Positions 1 through 11,515 of a stretch of DNA of 64,000 nucleotides are shown here, piece by piece. This stretch comes from Catonia carolina (Eukaryota; Arthropoda; Insecta; Hemiptera; Achilidae): assembly GCA_035578175.1 (NCBI GenBank), contig JAQMRL010000007.1, forward strand, positions 52,599,227 to 52,663,226. Direction: 5' to 3'. A program made the position numbers and the translations under genes. The notes beneath the pieces are model-generated. The model was not told where the DNA came from, searched no databases, and worked only from the letters and a program-made list of their open reading frames with translations. Every line of letters begins with the position of its first letter. Positions within the stretch are counted from its first letter, which is position 1.

Positions 1-284
1 TGAATAAATTAAAAGATCGTAACATTTTTAAGAATCAAATTTTACCTATTTTTACTTTGAGCGTATAACAATAGGCCTATTCAGACAATGTCAGGTCGTA
101 TATCTCCCCTTCCATTAGTTATTATTTTTGATGTCAATAAAATTCCCGTTTCCTGATTATTTTATTTGTACAGCGTGATTTGGGTTTCAACGCAAAAGCT
201 TGCGTAGGAAGTAAAACTATTTAAGTTTAGTCTGCCGTGTAGAGTAGCGACTGCTGATTGTTAGTCTTCTATATAAATATAAAA

Positions 285-1080
285 ATCTGGTGTGAAACAC
301 TCACACAACTTTCTCTTGCCAATGCAAATAATTAATAATAAACCTAACATTAGTCTATTAATAAAATATTAAAAATAAACAAAAACTAACCTCAAAAACA
401 TAACCTTATTTTATTCATGAGTGAATGACGCAAAATGAAAATCGAACTCAATTTGGCTTAAAAAAACGGAAAATCCCATTTTCACGCTAAACTAGGCTCT
501 GCAGAGAAAACATTTTTTAAATAAAAGTTGTAGATCTCTTAATTTTCTATAAATTTTATTATATACACTTTTGTCGTAAAGTGCATTCTAAGGCCGAAAT
601 CTTTAAAAAAATCGATTTTTCACACATTTTCGTGAGAAGAAACAGAAAATCGCTAATTACCGCTAAACTTAGCGTTTTACAAACAAATGTTTGAAATAAA
701 AGTTGTAGAATTTTAAATTGTCTACAACTTTTATTATATACATTTTCCCACTTAAATGCATATTAAAGTCTTAATCTTAAAAAACAATTGTTTTCTGTGA
801 AAACAGCCTTACCAAGAATTTCAGCAAACATGGTACCTACCCTATCTTATAGAGCATAAAAAACGTAGTAAATGAGGCGACTATTAAAAAAATCATAGGA
901 CCAGTTTTGAGAAAATCGCAAAAAAGTGAAAAATTACACGAATAAACTACTACTTCCGGTTGACCGATTTTAATGAAAATGTTCGTGTCGGGTCCGGTAG
1001 TGGTATGTAACTTAAGTTTCAAGTTCGTGCGATGTTCCGTTCTTGAGATATTTTGTATACACACACACACACACACACGC

Positions 1081-1149
<69 letters not shown>

Positions 1150-1280
1150 CAATCGCTAAAAACATGTTTTTTGGGTTCAGGGGGTCTGAAAACGTGTAGA
1201 TCCGGTGAAAACTCGATTTCGAAAAATCGACATGAAAACAATACTTTCCTTCCTATATATTCATATAGGCAAGAGAAAGT
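285..1280 (-). mobile_element. FAM1 element, full-length copy
   Basis: Non-coding interspersed element of about 1 kb. Reading the minus strand it begins with ACTTTCTCTTGCC-type sequence near 1280 and ends with the inverted copy of the motif and the CACACCAGATTTTT end near 285. A CA microsatellite (about 1057-1146) occupies the position where every FAM1 copy carries one. Open frames across it are low-complexity His/Thr or Cys/Val runs caused by the microsatellite and are not genes. It matches 11308-12295 along its length. Confidence 0.9.
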
Positions 1281-1283
1281 AAA

Positions 1284-1910
1284 ATGTAATAATTTTATTT
1301 AATAACCGTGCTCAGTAATAAAAATATTGTTTTAAGTTAATTAAAAAATTACATTTTATTTAAAACTGATTTTTAAAAAGTTTGCGGTTTAATTTAAATT
1401 TGTTTATCTTGTTATAAATCCTACGATATATTTTTCCAATAAAACGATAGTTACGAGTGGGAATAATTTATATGTAATTATTTATTGGTGGGTATAAAAA
1501 CAATATTTGATAAATATAGAAAATTTTTCCGACGGAATTTCTGTGATTTTATTCATTTCAATTATTTAACTTTTTATACTCGTTCTTTATTTTTATTATG
1601 AATTGTATTTTTTTTTAAATTTCCAATAAATTTATTTTACAAAGTATTTTGTATTTTTCATAACTTTTCTCATTGCTACTGTTTCAATTAAAACTAGCTA
1701 TGCAACTCAGCTGCGTCTAGGAGTGTGTCAGCACTCAAACGGAAAAATACAAAAATATTAATATTGATATATTTTACTCATTTATTGACCGTTTTCGTCG
1801 CTGATTTTGACACAGAATCAATGAAGAACAAGAATTTTTTGCCTTTTTCCAAAAGGCCTATACCAGATGAAGCTTAAGTCCTAGAGTCGGGAAGTTATTA
1901 AGTTATTGAT
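1284..1910. other. AT-rich stretch, no gene seen
   Basis: No frame with recognisable protein similarity, no repeat shared with the rest of the window that I can see, and no RNA gene. Confidence 0.5.
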
Positions 1911-2150
1911 TGCTTTCTCTTATGCTATATGAAAATATTTGAGTAGGAAAGAACGATTATGGTAGAAAACGTAAAGTAGGTAATGTTTTTGTCAATTTTT
2001 TTGAAATCGAATTTTCACCGGAAATACCCGTTTTTAGGTCACCTGAACCCAGAAAATTTTTTTTACCGATTCGTCTGTAAATCTACGAACCAACGTCTTA
2101 AAAACGGAAAATCGTACGAAGTTTAAACATGGAACTGAATATGCAGTTCA
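1911..2150 (+). mobile_element. FAM1 element, old 5'-end fragment
   Basis: A decayed start of FAM1. The TTTCTCTT motif, a degenerate form of the ATATAGGAAGGAAAG block, the TCGAATTTTCACCGGA block, a CCTGAACCC match and the ACGGAAAATCGTACGAA block occur in the same order as in young copies. The (TG)n tract is almost absent, so the fragment either predates expansion of the tract or has lost it. Confidence 0.65.
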
Positions 2151-3314
2151 GAGCAAAAAGTGTATATATAAATATAATCAAAGTTACAGAAAATTAAAAC
2201 TCCTACGACTTTATTTCAAGGTTTCTTTTAAAAAGTATAAAAAAATTTAGCGTCTATTAGTCATTTTCTATATGTTTTTTTATTGAAATTAGTAAAAATT
2301 GGTTTGTTAAATGCGATTTTTAACGTGGCTCAGTTTTTATAAAAGTTTAGTTAGTTAGTTAGTTAGAAAGATTAGTTTTCTTTAACGTGAGTTTTTATAA
2401 AAGTAGGGTCAAGAAATAGTTCGTTCTGAATTTGGTAAAGGTATATATAGGCCTAATAAAAGTGTTTATTTTTAAAAATTAATAACTGCACAATTAATGT
2501 TTGAACATTTGTTTTATTTTGGTTCATTTTGTGACAGTTATCTGACAATACTGCTCATCAAAATTGGCCAGTTTTTACAATGGCAAATGAAAATCGTGTG
2601 TGTTTTACGCCAGATTTCTCTGTTTTAGGGCAGTTACAGCTAAAACGGTTACCATATTTTCGCTTGCATTATGCTGGTTATTTAAATCTACATACATTTG
2701 AGTATTGACTCGGGTTGTCCGCTTCCAGCAGGGGAAAATATTTTGTTTTCCTGAGGTTTAATGTTTATAAGTGTTTTCGTACCACGATTTCACAATAGCT
2801 AATACCAAGTTGGCGTTTTTGTATAAAGCTTTTATTTGTTTAAATTGTATTTGCAAAAATCTATTTATATAAATCCATTTGTAAATTATGTGAGTTACTA
2901 ACCTTTAATGGAAATATTGTATTAAAATTTATTTATCAATTAGTTTAAAATAGAATTGAGAATTTAATTTTATTGAAAGCAAGTACTAAAGTGTACGCTT
3001 CATTTGAACCAGGTCGTTGGCTCTAGTACATAATAAAACCTTAAAGTGTGTAACCTTGACGGGACAGAAATAAACAATTAATTAATTCAAACTTTAGACC
3101 AACAGTCAGTTTCGAAGAATACCATAAGGTTGTTTCATGAATCGCCTTTATGAAGGATTAATCTTTGCGCCCGTGCAGTAAACATCCTTATGCTACCCTC
3201 AAAGGGGTGCATTTCACTTTACACTTTATTTTTCTAAGTTCCATTTCTCAGTAGTCCAAATTTAATATTAATTTTGTCAATAAATAATGTTATAAGTTTA
3301 AAGAAATCTGTTTG
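2151..3314. other. AT-rich stretch, no gene seen
   Basis: Only a short TTAG tandem (about 2349-2368) stands out. No coding frame, RNA gene or recognised repeat was seen. Confidence 0.5.
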
Positions 3315-3318
3315 TTAA

Positions 3319-3855
3319 AACGTTGACTGCTATGTGGCCCAAATATGTGTCACAGTTGTCTTTGAAAATGGGCCACGTGCATCAAAAATGAGTCACAGTA
3401 CATGAATTATTTTTGAGCCGTGTAATGTGGTTTGAAAAGTTACAGCTTCAGAGTGACATTGTACACTTGAACTTTTCAAATAGTTAGCCTTTTTCAAATA
3501 ATAGGATATTGCGTATACAGGTAGTTTTCCTTGTTGTCATGTACTAGAATGCTGCTATTATTTGTAATTTTATTATTTATTTTGCTTATTTTGATTGATT
3601 GATATAATCTAAAACTTTGTTACTTAACCCAGTTATTACATTTTTTATTGTGACAAAAAGGGATCACATGGCTCTGAAATATAGAATCATTTCAACAGAC
3701 CATGTTACCCAAAAGTTTATCAAAACTTTATTTTACAAAAGAAACAGTTGTTATTAAATAAGTTAAGTAAAGTAAGAAGAAAAATGAATAAAATGTGAAA
3801 AAAGTACGAAGGCCCAGCTGTAAGTGTCACAAAATTTAGTGTGGCAGTCAACGTG
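3319..3855. mobile_element. TTAA-flanked MITE (CGTTGACTGC ends)
   Basis: The sequence is bounded by TTAA at 3315-3318 and TTAA at 3856-3859. The two ends are inverted repeats: the left end reads AACGTTGACTGC and the right end, reverse-complemented, reads CACGTTGACTGC, 11 of 12 identical. Both ends then continue with TGTCAC-type motifs. TTAA target duplication is the hallmark of piggyBac-type transposition, so this is inferred to be a non-autonomous piggyBac-like element. There is no transposase reading frame inside. Confidence 0.7.
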
Positions 3856-3859
3856 TTAA

Positions 3860-5235
3860 AGGATCTTAACTTAAGTGTTACAATACATTTATTTATCTAT
3901 AATTATAAAAATTTAATACCACTTTACAAATACATAATTTTAAGAAAAATATGAATAAGTTTTTATCAAATACCTGGAATCTCAAAGATCATAGACACAA
4001 GTGTATCAGTCACTAGGTCGATCAATTTTGATGATATTTTCGGAATAGTATGTCAATTTATAGAGGTCTTACCTGAAAAAAAAAGAAAATTTGTAAGAAG
4101 ATTAAATAAAAAATGATAAAAGTATAAACAAAAATCAAGAGTTTTTCAGCTACAATCTTTTCTATTTGAATAAGTTCTTTTATATTTTTATTCTTTCTGC
4201 ATAAAACTTCTTTATAAGCAAACAACTTCATTATGACCAACAAGAAAGGCCACTATAAGAAAAACTAATAACTAGATTCCATTAAACAAATATAACAAAA
4301 GTAATTTGGTTTTTGTACCTATACAATTATATTTATTTATTTATTCAAAATACATTCAAATAAATAATATATTTACAATATAAAAACATGAATGTTACGT
4401 CACAAAATTTAATACACTCAACATCAAAGCAAGTTCTCCAGTATGTTAAAACAAAATCAATCGAATACTTTATTTATTTAATTTTTTTAGTTTTGGCAGC
4501 ATAATTTGTTATGGAAGCGTGACTAGGAAAGAAAGTTATTTTTCAGATTTTGACGCTCCAATCAAGTTTTCAAATAGTACAGAAATCAAACGTCTATGAA
4601 TACAAGAAATATGTTTCTTTAGTTTTTAATAAACTATGTAATGTAGCCCTAATTCTACTATTTTTGTGAAAAGTTCATTTTGGAATTTGCTAGTTTAAAA
4701 ATTTACCTCTTTTAAATTTTTGTACTAGATTTCTCAGCAGTGATAAAAGCTATTTTTATTAAATTTTAAGAGTTTGTTCAAAGTGTAAAATCTCCTTCCT
4801 TAGAGGGAAATTGCAAATTTCCCTCTAAGGATGCATTTTTTTTTAAATGCATTTTTTTGAGAATAAATATTTTGTGATTTTCCGGTGGATTTTAGAAATT
4901 TAGAGAACTTTTTAAAAACCTGGTTTAACACTAATGTCTATGTAAGGAACTAAACAAAATAAATTTCTACAAAACAATAAATGACATCCTGATTTTTTAA
5001 ATTTGTTTAGAAATCTGTCTATTAGTTGACATTATATAGGAAATCGGACTACCCTCAACTTGTTAAATTTTTTAAAGTTTAAATTCTTGTACTGTTAAAC
5101 TTCGAAAACACACTTTTTGTTTTTCGGTTGCATACTGAATAAACTTGTTTTTATTTTTATAGTCACTCATTAGTAAAAAGTTATGTGAGATTAAATTAAT
5201 ATATATTAAAAAAAACAATTAGACCTAGGGCTTAT
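3860..5235. other. AT-rich stretch with one palindrome, no gene seen
   Basis: The stretch has no recognisable coding frame. A 61-residue minus-strand frame at 4058-4243 is AT-driven and matches nothing I know. The double palindrome at 4798-4852 is listed separately. Confidence 0.5.
4798..4852. repeat. Two adjacent palindromes
   Basis: CCTTAGAGGGAAATT and its exact reverse complement form a 15-bp perfect stem with a 3-nt GCA loop at 4798-4830. It is followed directly by a second palindrome, ATGCATTT with its complement across a T-run, at 4831-4852. No function is apparent. It could be a foldback remnant or a cruciform-prone site. Confidence 0.75.
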
Positions 5236-5239
5236 ATGC

Positions 5240-5340
5240 TGAAAAATAAATAAATTACTACCACTAACAGCTGTTTATAAAGTTAGAGCTAACTCGTTTC
5301 GGCATCTACGAGGCCATCTTCAGATAGAGAAATAGATAAT
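5240..5340 (-). repeat. Interspersed repeat fragment (GCCGAAACG motif)
   Basis: The minus strand carries CTGAAGATGG followed by CGTAGATGCCGAAACGAG. A related CTGAAGATGG...GAAACGCGT block occurs on the plus strand near 58085-58135. This motif pair is familiar from interspersed repeats of insects, but I cannot assign the family. Confidence 0.4.
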
Positions 5341-6539
5341 AAAACTATACGGACGATCATCTCAGCAGGTTTTCACATACATCTACATTGTTTTGTTATT
5401 TTATTAAATTGTAATGAAAAATGTCACTCTGTAAATCTAGTATTAAACTATCGTCATATATCGCATGTGCTTTAACCTTAAGACAGATATTTGCACAACA
5501 AATAAAAATCACAAAACCACCCATAAAAGTTCTAACTTCTGTAAAAAAAACTGGAATCCTCAATTGCCCTTTTGACCAAAAAGTTGCAACGCATTTACTC
5601 GGATGCAATGAGCCATTGAATATAATGCACGCCGCGGCATCAACGGCCAAAATTTAAAATATTTAGCTTTAAATTTACAGAATTTTAACATACATTATGG
5701 ACTAAATTACTGTACGCAGATATTTTTGAACCTTAAAACCAGTATTCGATGATTTTTTCAGATTTTAATGATTTTGACATAGTATATAGTTTAACAACGT
5801 AAAGAAAGTTCTTCTCGCCTAATGAAGCTTTCTGCTTAACCGAGACTGCACTTGTAAAAAGTCGTTGCGAATAGTATTTAGAGTTCTAGATTTCTATAAC
5901 GCTTAATTTCTGATTAAATGTTTAGTCACAGGTAAACCATATTCCTCATTTCCTTCGTAAACTTCAAAATGTTATACTCAACTTCATGGTATTTCCCTTT
6001 TGAGTTCCCGTAAATAATTCTTAAAAGATTTACAAGCAAAACAAACGTTAGTCTCAGCTAGATTACTTATTCTTAAAGCTTTCCCGTTTTGTGTATATTA
6101 TAACATGAAGGATAAACTTCCACTACAACTAAAAGCTTCTTGTAAAAAGAAGTTTCGTACTGCATTTATCGTCGTTTACTGCCCTTGCTAAAACAATAAA
6201 AAGACAACCGATAAAGAAAACTAAAATTAATCAACTACCGTTAACTATTGCACTAAATAAAACAGTTGCTTGTATAGGAGTAATTATCTTGAAGAACGCG
6301 TCAAAAACCAGAGACGAATATAAGGGTTCACAATGTCGAGCTGAAGGGGTAGCTGCGGCTTACTAGACTGTAATTTGCATCTTAACTCTGAAATTTATTA
6401 AAAGGTGCCAATAAAAGGTGCGCATTTCATTAGAGAAAATATGGTACTTTACAGCACCAAGACCTACTCCAATTACTTTTAAAAAATTGTGCAAGCTTTT
6501 GAACCGTTCAGATAGTCCAAAAAATACTCTTTTTATTAA
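5341..6539. other. No supported gene; two unrecognised overlapping frames
   Basis: The region around 5396-5657 is open on both strands (78 residues on plus, 84 on minus). Neither product resembles a family I know and neither has clear splice or start context. The rest is anonymous AT-rich DNA. Confidence 0.4.
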
Positions 6540-6563
6540 TCTATATATATAAAATTCGATGCA

Positions 6564-6600
<37 letters not shown>

Positions 6601-7094
6601 TCCCCTTTATCTCCTAAATTACTGAACCAATTTTCATGCAGTTTTTTTATAATGTAACTATGATGCTGGTGCAAGTTTTACGCTATTGAAACCCTTAAAC
6701 AGTTAGCCCTAAAGGGTTGAAATTAATGTTTATGTCCTACATATGGGCTTCTATGAGTTTAGATAATCTGCTGCTTATGAACCAGCTGATGTGATTCAAA
6801 TAAAGATTTGTCATAAATATAAGTCATATGATTTAGCAAATAGCGACGTGGTGCTAAGGATCAGCTGGTGACAACATCACATGATAATTTTATTGTATTT
6901 TATTATGTAGATACGATTTTGTATTGTGGAGTATTTTATAAAAGTAAAGTTCCGTGTTTCTTTAATTTGTTTTAATTTTCTTTTATTTGTTTGGTGAGTG
7001 ATCATCAATTGCTTTAATTTTTTATCTAGCAGCTACACAATTTCTGCTACATGTTTTTAAAAAAAGTGATTACACCATTTTTCGCGTGCAAAGC
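6540..7094 (+). mobile_element. Non-autonomous Helitron, 3'-truncated copy A
   Basis: The 5' end is TCTATATATATAAAATTCG, preceded by A, followed by a TG microsatellite and a body shared with copies at 26898-27459, 31450-32192 and 38652-40295. The 3' end stops after GCGTGCAAAGCC at about 7094, so the terminal hairpin and the CTAG end seen in the other copies are missing. LINE-derived sequence follows almost at once. No coding capacity remains. Confidence 0.85.
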
Positions 7095-7109
7095 CATTTA
7101 TAATATAAC

Positions 7110-7640
7110 AAACTTCAAATATTTGATATCCAATTTTAAATATTTAAGATGAGAATAGTCTTTCGCCACCAAGCAGAACGTGATGGATAAACTTATTAAG
7201 TTTAAGAATATTTGTAGAACGATACGTAAAATGTTGAAGCCCAAAACTAATAAAGACAGACGTTTGAATATTTTTATAACTATGGTCATACCTGGGATGC
7301 TATGTGGAACTGAAGTGTGGGCACTTTCCAAGCGGGAAAGAGATAGGTTGCGGAGGGAAAAATAAGGTTTCTGCGAGCTGTGAAGGCCCGTAACTGAGAG
7401 AATAAGCTAAGGAAAGAGGATGAATTATGGAATGAAATGGGCATTACTGGCGTAAATGAGAAAATGAAAAATCATACGAGGAACTGGTGCAGGCATTTGG
7501 AACGAATGGGCAAGGACCGTTTGCCTCGTTTAGACCAAAATTACAAACGTATTGGTAAGAGGAGTGTTAAACGCTTAAGAATTTTTAAGAAGAGGCTGAC
7601 CAGCTTAATCCATGTTGTAAGAACCAAAAAGAAGTAATCA
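7110..7640 (+). pseudogene. Non-LTR retrotransposon ORF2, C-terminal fragment
   Basis: Remnant of a LINE endonuclease/reverse-transcriptase protein, C-terminal to the polymerase core. The 7180-7365 frame contains KFKNICRTIRKML and, further on, WALSKRERDRLRREK. It is interrupted by a stop and a frameshift, and continues at 7437-7637 with NEKMKNHTRNWCRHLERM and a basic tail. The order (KIDKFKN..., ...GSExWALxKR..., ...W..HLERM...R.P) is the usual C-terminal layout of insect LINE ORF2 proteins. The RT active-site block is absent, so the copy is 5'-truncated and dead. It abuts the broken 3' end of Helitron copy A. I cannot assign the clade. Confidence 0.7.
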
Positions 7641-8616
7641 TATGCAAAATGCACAAATTCTAGATTTAAAACTGTAGTTCTCAAGGAAATGCACAAATTT
7701 ATTCCTTTGGAATTGTAACTCCGTTTTTACTTGTAAGGAGCAAACGGTTAAATCTAAATGCATACATTTTACTTTTCAACTAATACGAACCAAAATTAAT
7801 TAAAAAGGTTCTTTAGGTAATCTGGAAGTTGGAGATTTAGTAGTGGGTGTGTGAGTGAATCACCCAATCAGTAAGCTTTGGCATTATAATATTTTATTTT
7901 TTTCTGATTGTTCCAAACCTGGACAGCCTCCATTTTGCTGTCAAACTTAAGCATCATCTCTTAATTTATCTCAATGACAACTGACTCAGGACAATTAAAA
8001 TTTATGTGTTCAAGTAACTTGAATAACTTAATTAATAATGTAATATATTACGTTTAGATCTTTTTATTTTCATAGAAAAATCCATCTTGCATCTATTTTA
8101 AGTCATTTAGCAATTAGCAATTTCAGACATTCTCATGTACTAAGTTGGCAAACACTGATAGAAACCCTGGCACGCTACAAGCAGATGCACAGAAATTCAA
8201 TGTTAATTGTTTCTCTGTTCTTCCAGACAGTTCCGTTAAATTGTAAACTTAAATAAGTGGGTGACAAGCTGCTTTAAATGTGTCATGTGTCATCTACTTT
8301 ATATAATATTTTTATATAGTATTGATGAGATTTTTAAGTTGACGCGGTCAGCAGTGTGGATCGTCAAATATGGAAAGAACCAATTTTATAGCAGCTTTTA
8401 CAAAAATAATCCCAAAATACCGCTGTTGATCAAAACATATTAGGAAAGCTTACTGTAATAATAAAAATAAGTGTAAAACACACGAAATTGTATTACCAAT
8501 TTTAAAAGCTTGACAAGAAAGCATAATTTTCCACCCCTACATTCCTCGTAGGGCACGAGAAAGTAATAACGACAAACGTAAACTATGTTTCATAATAAGT
8601 GTATAATCAAAATGAA
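7641..8616. other. AT-rich stretch, no gene seen
   Basis: No coding frame or RNA was recognised. At about 8537-8566 a short ACGAGAAAGTAA-like string resembles the extreme end of FAM1 and may be a scrap of an old copy. Confidence 0.45.
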
Positions 8617-8764
8617 AATTTTTTTTTTTTTTTTTTTTTTTTTTGGTTTAACGTCCGACTGTTCTGCAATTACTGCTAATGCAGACGGTGAAGGGTGAAA
8701 TGATATTTTGTAACGTATGAAAAAATGCCATGCCTGAATGGGATTCGAACCCAAGACCGCATGG
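8617..8764 (-). mobile_element. SINE S1, poly(A)-tailed, copy 1
   Basis: On the minus strand a pol III B-box-like GGGTTCGAATCCC is followed by a body ending in GTCGGACGTTAAACC and a poly(A) tail (the T-run at 8619-8644). The same unit occurs at 13855-13995 and 29257-29401. All three begin a few bases upstream of the B box, so the A-box half of a tRNA-like head is absent. Confidence 0.8.
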
Positions 8765-8779
8765 ATGACTTAATGTGAA

Positions 8780-9302
8780 AAAACTACTTCTTTTAAACTT
8801 GATTCTGATGAAAAAATATGGAAGATAAGTTATTAACGCTAAAAAATACACTTGAAATAAAAGTTGTAGGTTTTTAATTTTACCTCCTCCTTTCTCCATG
8901 AATTTTTCTCTGACAAGCCGTTCACCTCATCTTTTAGAGCACAAAATGTAGTAAAGGAGGTAATTTTAATAAATATAGTTGGAGCCATTTTCGAGAAACT
9001 AACAAAAATTTTACAAATAAAGCGCTACTACTTTCGGCTTACCAACTTTGATGAAAATTTTTGTGTTGAGTCTCCTAGTTGTACCTAAAATAAGTTAAAG
9101 GTTTCAACTTCTTACGCCTTTCGTTTTTGTATTGTTCACTCCCACACACACACGCGCGCGCACGCAAACTAATCAGTAAAAACATGTTTTTGGTGTCAGC
9201 AGATCTGAACACGTGCATTTCTGGAGGAAATGCGATTATAAAAGTTCGACATAAAAACATAACTTTCCTCATCTATATATTACGAATAGGGCAAAAGAAA
9301 GT
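8780..9302 (-). mobile_element. FAM1 element, old partial copy
   Basis: Diverged copy on the minus strand. Recognisable blocks include the CTACTACTTTCGG/ACCAACTTTGATGAAAA region, a short CA/CG tract near 9145-9165, AACATGTTTTTGG, and the terminal GGCAAAAGAAAGT. The half containing the CACACCAGATTTTT end is missing or replaced by SINE S1. Confidence 0.75.
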
Positions 9303-9745
9303 AAAATGTGAATAATAAAAAAAATTATGACTATTTCAAGTAATCCTGTAAGTGTCACTTGACCTTTTTTTCAAATCAAAATAATTCTGTTCTGTGGATA
9401 ACAGCTAATCTGAAAATATTTGAAAACGGAAAATTTAAAAAGCAAAATCAAAAATTCAACATCTCGTATCTTTGCTGGGTTAAAGTTTAAAATCTGAAAT
9501 TTGTGTGGATAAATCCTCTATTTTGTTTTTAACTAGGCTACTGTACGAATTTAGTATTTGATATTAATCCAAAAGTCAAAAATTTCACAGAAAACGCAGT
9601 TTTAGTACTATTTATGATAAAAATACACTAATTAGTTAAACTGTGTTATTTTTGTTCAATTAAAATCATGTTAAACCTTGTAGATACAGCTGTTATGCAC
9701 AAAAAAATCTAATACAGGAAAAAAGTGATCGATGAAAAAAGTGAC
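9303..9745. other. AT-rich stretch, no gene seen
   Basis: Nothing recognisable between the end of the FAM1 copy and the tRNA-like block. Confidence 0.5.
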
Positions 9746-9749
9746 GAAG

Positions 9750-9835
9750 AAATGCCAGACGTAACCGGGGATTAAACCAAAAACCCCTGGCATAGAAGCC
9801 AGTTGCGCTGACATTCACAGCCACCTCACTGTCTA
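9750..9835 (-). repeat. tRNA-like SINE head (S2-type)
   Basis: The minus strand reads as a tRNA-like segment with GTCAGCGCAACTGGCTTCTA, then a GGTTTAATCCCCGG B-box-like block. Related heads are at 58262-58335 (plus) and 59225-59325 (minus). The acceptor stem does not pair, so it is not called as a tRNA gene. Confidence 0.55.
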
Positions 9836-9839
9836 CTGA

Positions 9840-10500
9840 AGAAAGTAAAATAATTAATTTTACATATCGCTATTTTGACTGAATTAAAACGATTTCACTC
9901 AATCTCAAACAATCGATTCACTGTTATGAAGGAGAGCAATAACGTATTAGTATTTTACTTTAAAACATGATGTGAAATTTAATTGCAAAACGTTGATCGA
10001 AACTAAACTTGACATTTTTTAGTATCCAATCATGGAGAAATTTGTTTCACATTCAGTTTGAAAATTTAGTTGTAAAACTGTATGTATATATATTCATTTT
10101 TAGATTTTTAATTTACTATTAATAATTTGCATTTTAAATGTGAATTATATACAAAATTTATTTTTAAATTACGTTTTAAACGCACGAATACTATTAAATA
10201 ATAAACTTATTTTGTCGTTCAACGTTACAACAAATCGATATAAAGTTATACGACGAAAACGAAACATAAATTAGCCTACAAGTATTAGGATGTGATTTGT
10301 ATTGGCCATCAATTACCGGCTTCAATGAGATTTGATAGATAAATTGGTTTATTTATTTTTTTGGTACCATTCCATACATTTTTTCTTAGGTTTAACTTCA
10401 GGAACACGATTCTGATTTCCAGAATTTCTGCACATGTACAAAAATCTCTTTCAAAAGAAAGCAACTTTTTTTGGAAAGAAACAAACATTATAAAACATAC
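9840..10500. other. AT-rich stretch, no gene seen
   Basis: No recognisable coding frame, RNA or repeat. Confidence 0.5.
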
Positions 10501-10504
10501 ACAA

Positions 10505-11438
10505 CAACCCCGATAATCCGAAATGATTGGAACCGAGATCTGATTGGACGAACCGAAAAAAGTTGTATTTTAATAATAATCCAAAAACTGATGTAATAAC
10601 ATAACACGGAGTTTTTAACAGTGCGGTCACGGTTAAGCAAAGCGCTTTATGAGGCTACAAGAACTGTCTTTACGGTATCAAACCGTATACCAAAATCTTC
10701 AAAAATTGGCAAAGAAGTGACAAAATATTGACATTGCGTTTGAAAAATGTTTACGCAATAAACATTTTTGTAACAAACATTTTTTATAATTGGGACTGGG
10801 ACTAGTTGGGATTATACAAAAAAGCACATAATAAAAAGTATTCCAAAAGTGGCTAAATTTTATGTTTTGCATGAATTATTATTATTCAAAGTTGACGTGA
10901 AGCTGATAATGAAGGTCTTCAATTTAGAGACGAACTAACAGTTTCCGTGAACATGCTGGAACCGGCGTAGGTTCAGAAAAACACTGATGAAATAATATTT
11001 TACATGGAGCGGCTTATTTCACTCAAAACCAAAAAAAGTATAGAAGTACAGTATAAACAGCACAACAACGATCCACTCACAGACCTCATTTTTTTGAGGC
11101 GCTGGTTGAATATTACATGATAATCAAGTTTTTTGGATTTACAGTAACAAAACCTGACTAATTTCATGCAGTTGTAAAAAATATATAAGGATTTTTGATC
11201 GATAGAAGAAACTTTTACCAATTTTAGCGATTCATACTGTAAGTACATCGTATACTTAGTTATGTTCGTATTATCAACAACACTAAAAATTTTAAAAATG
11301 AATTTTTACTTTCTCTTGCCTATATGAATATATAGGAAGGAAAGTATTGTTTTCATGTCGATTTTTCGAAATCGAGTTTTCACCGGATCTATACGTTTTC
11401 AGACCCCCTGAACCCAAAAAACTTGTTTTTAGCGATTG

Positions 11439-11515
<77 letters not shown>

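Noticed and set aside
5396..5657. Small gene on either strand
   Set aside because: Open on both strands with no recognisable similarity, start context or splice signals.
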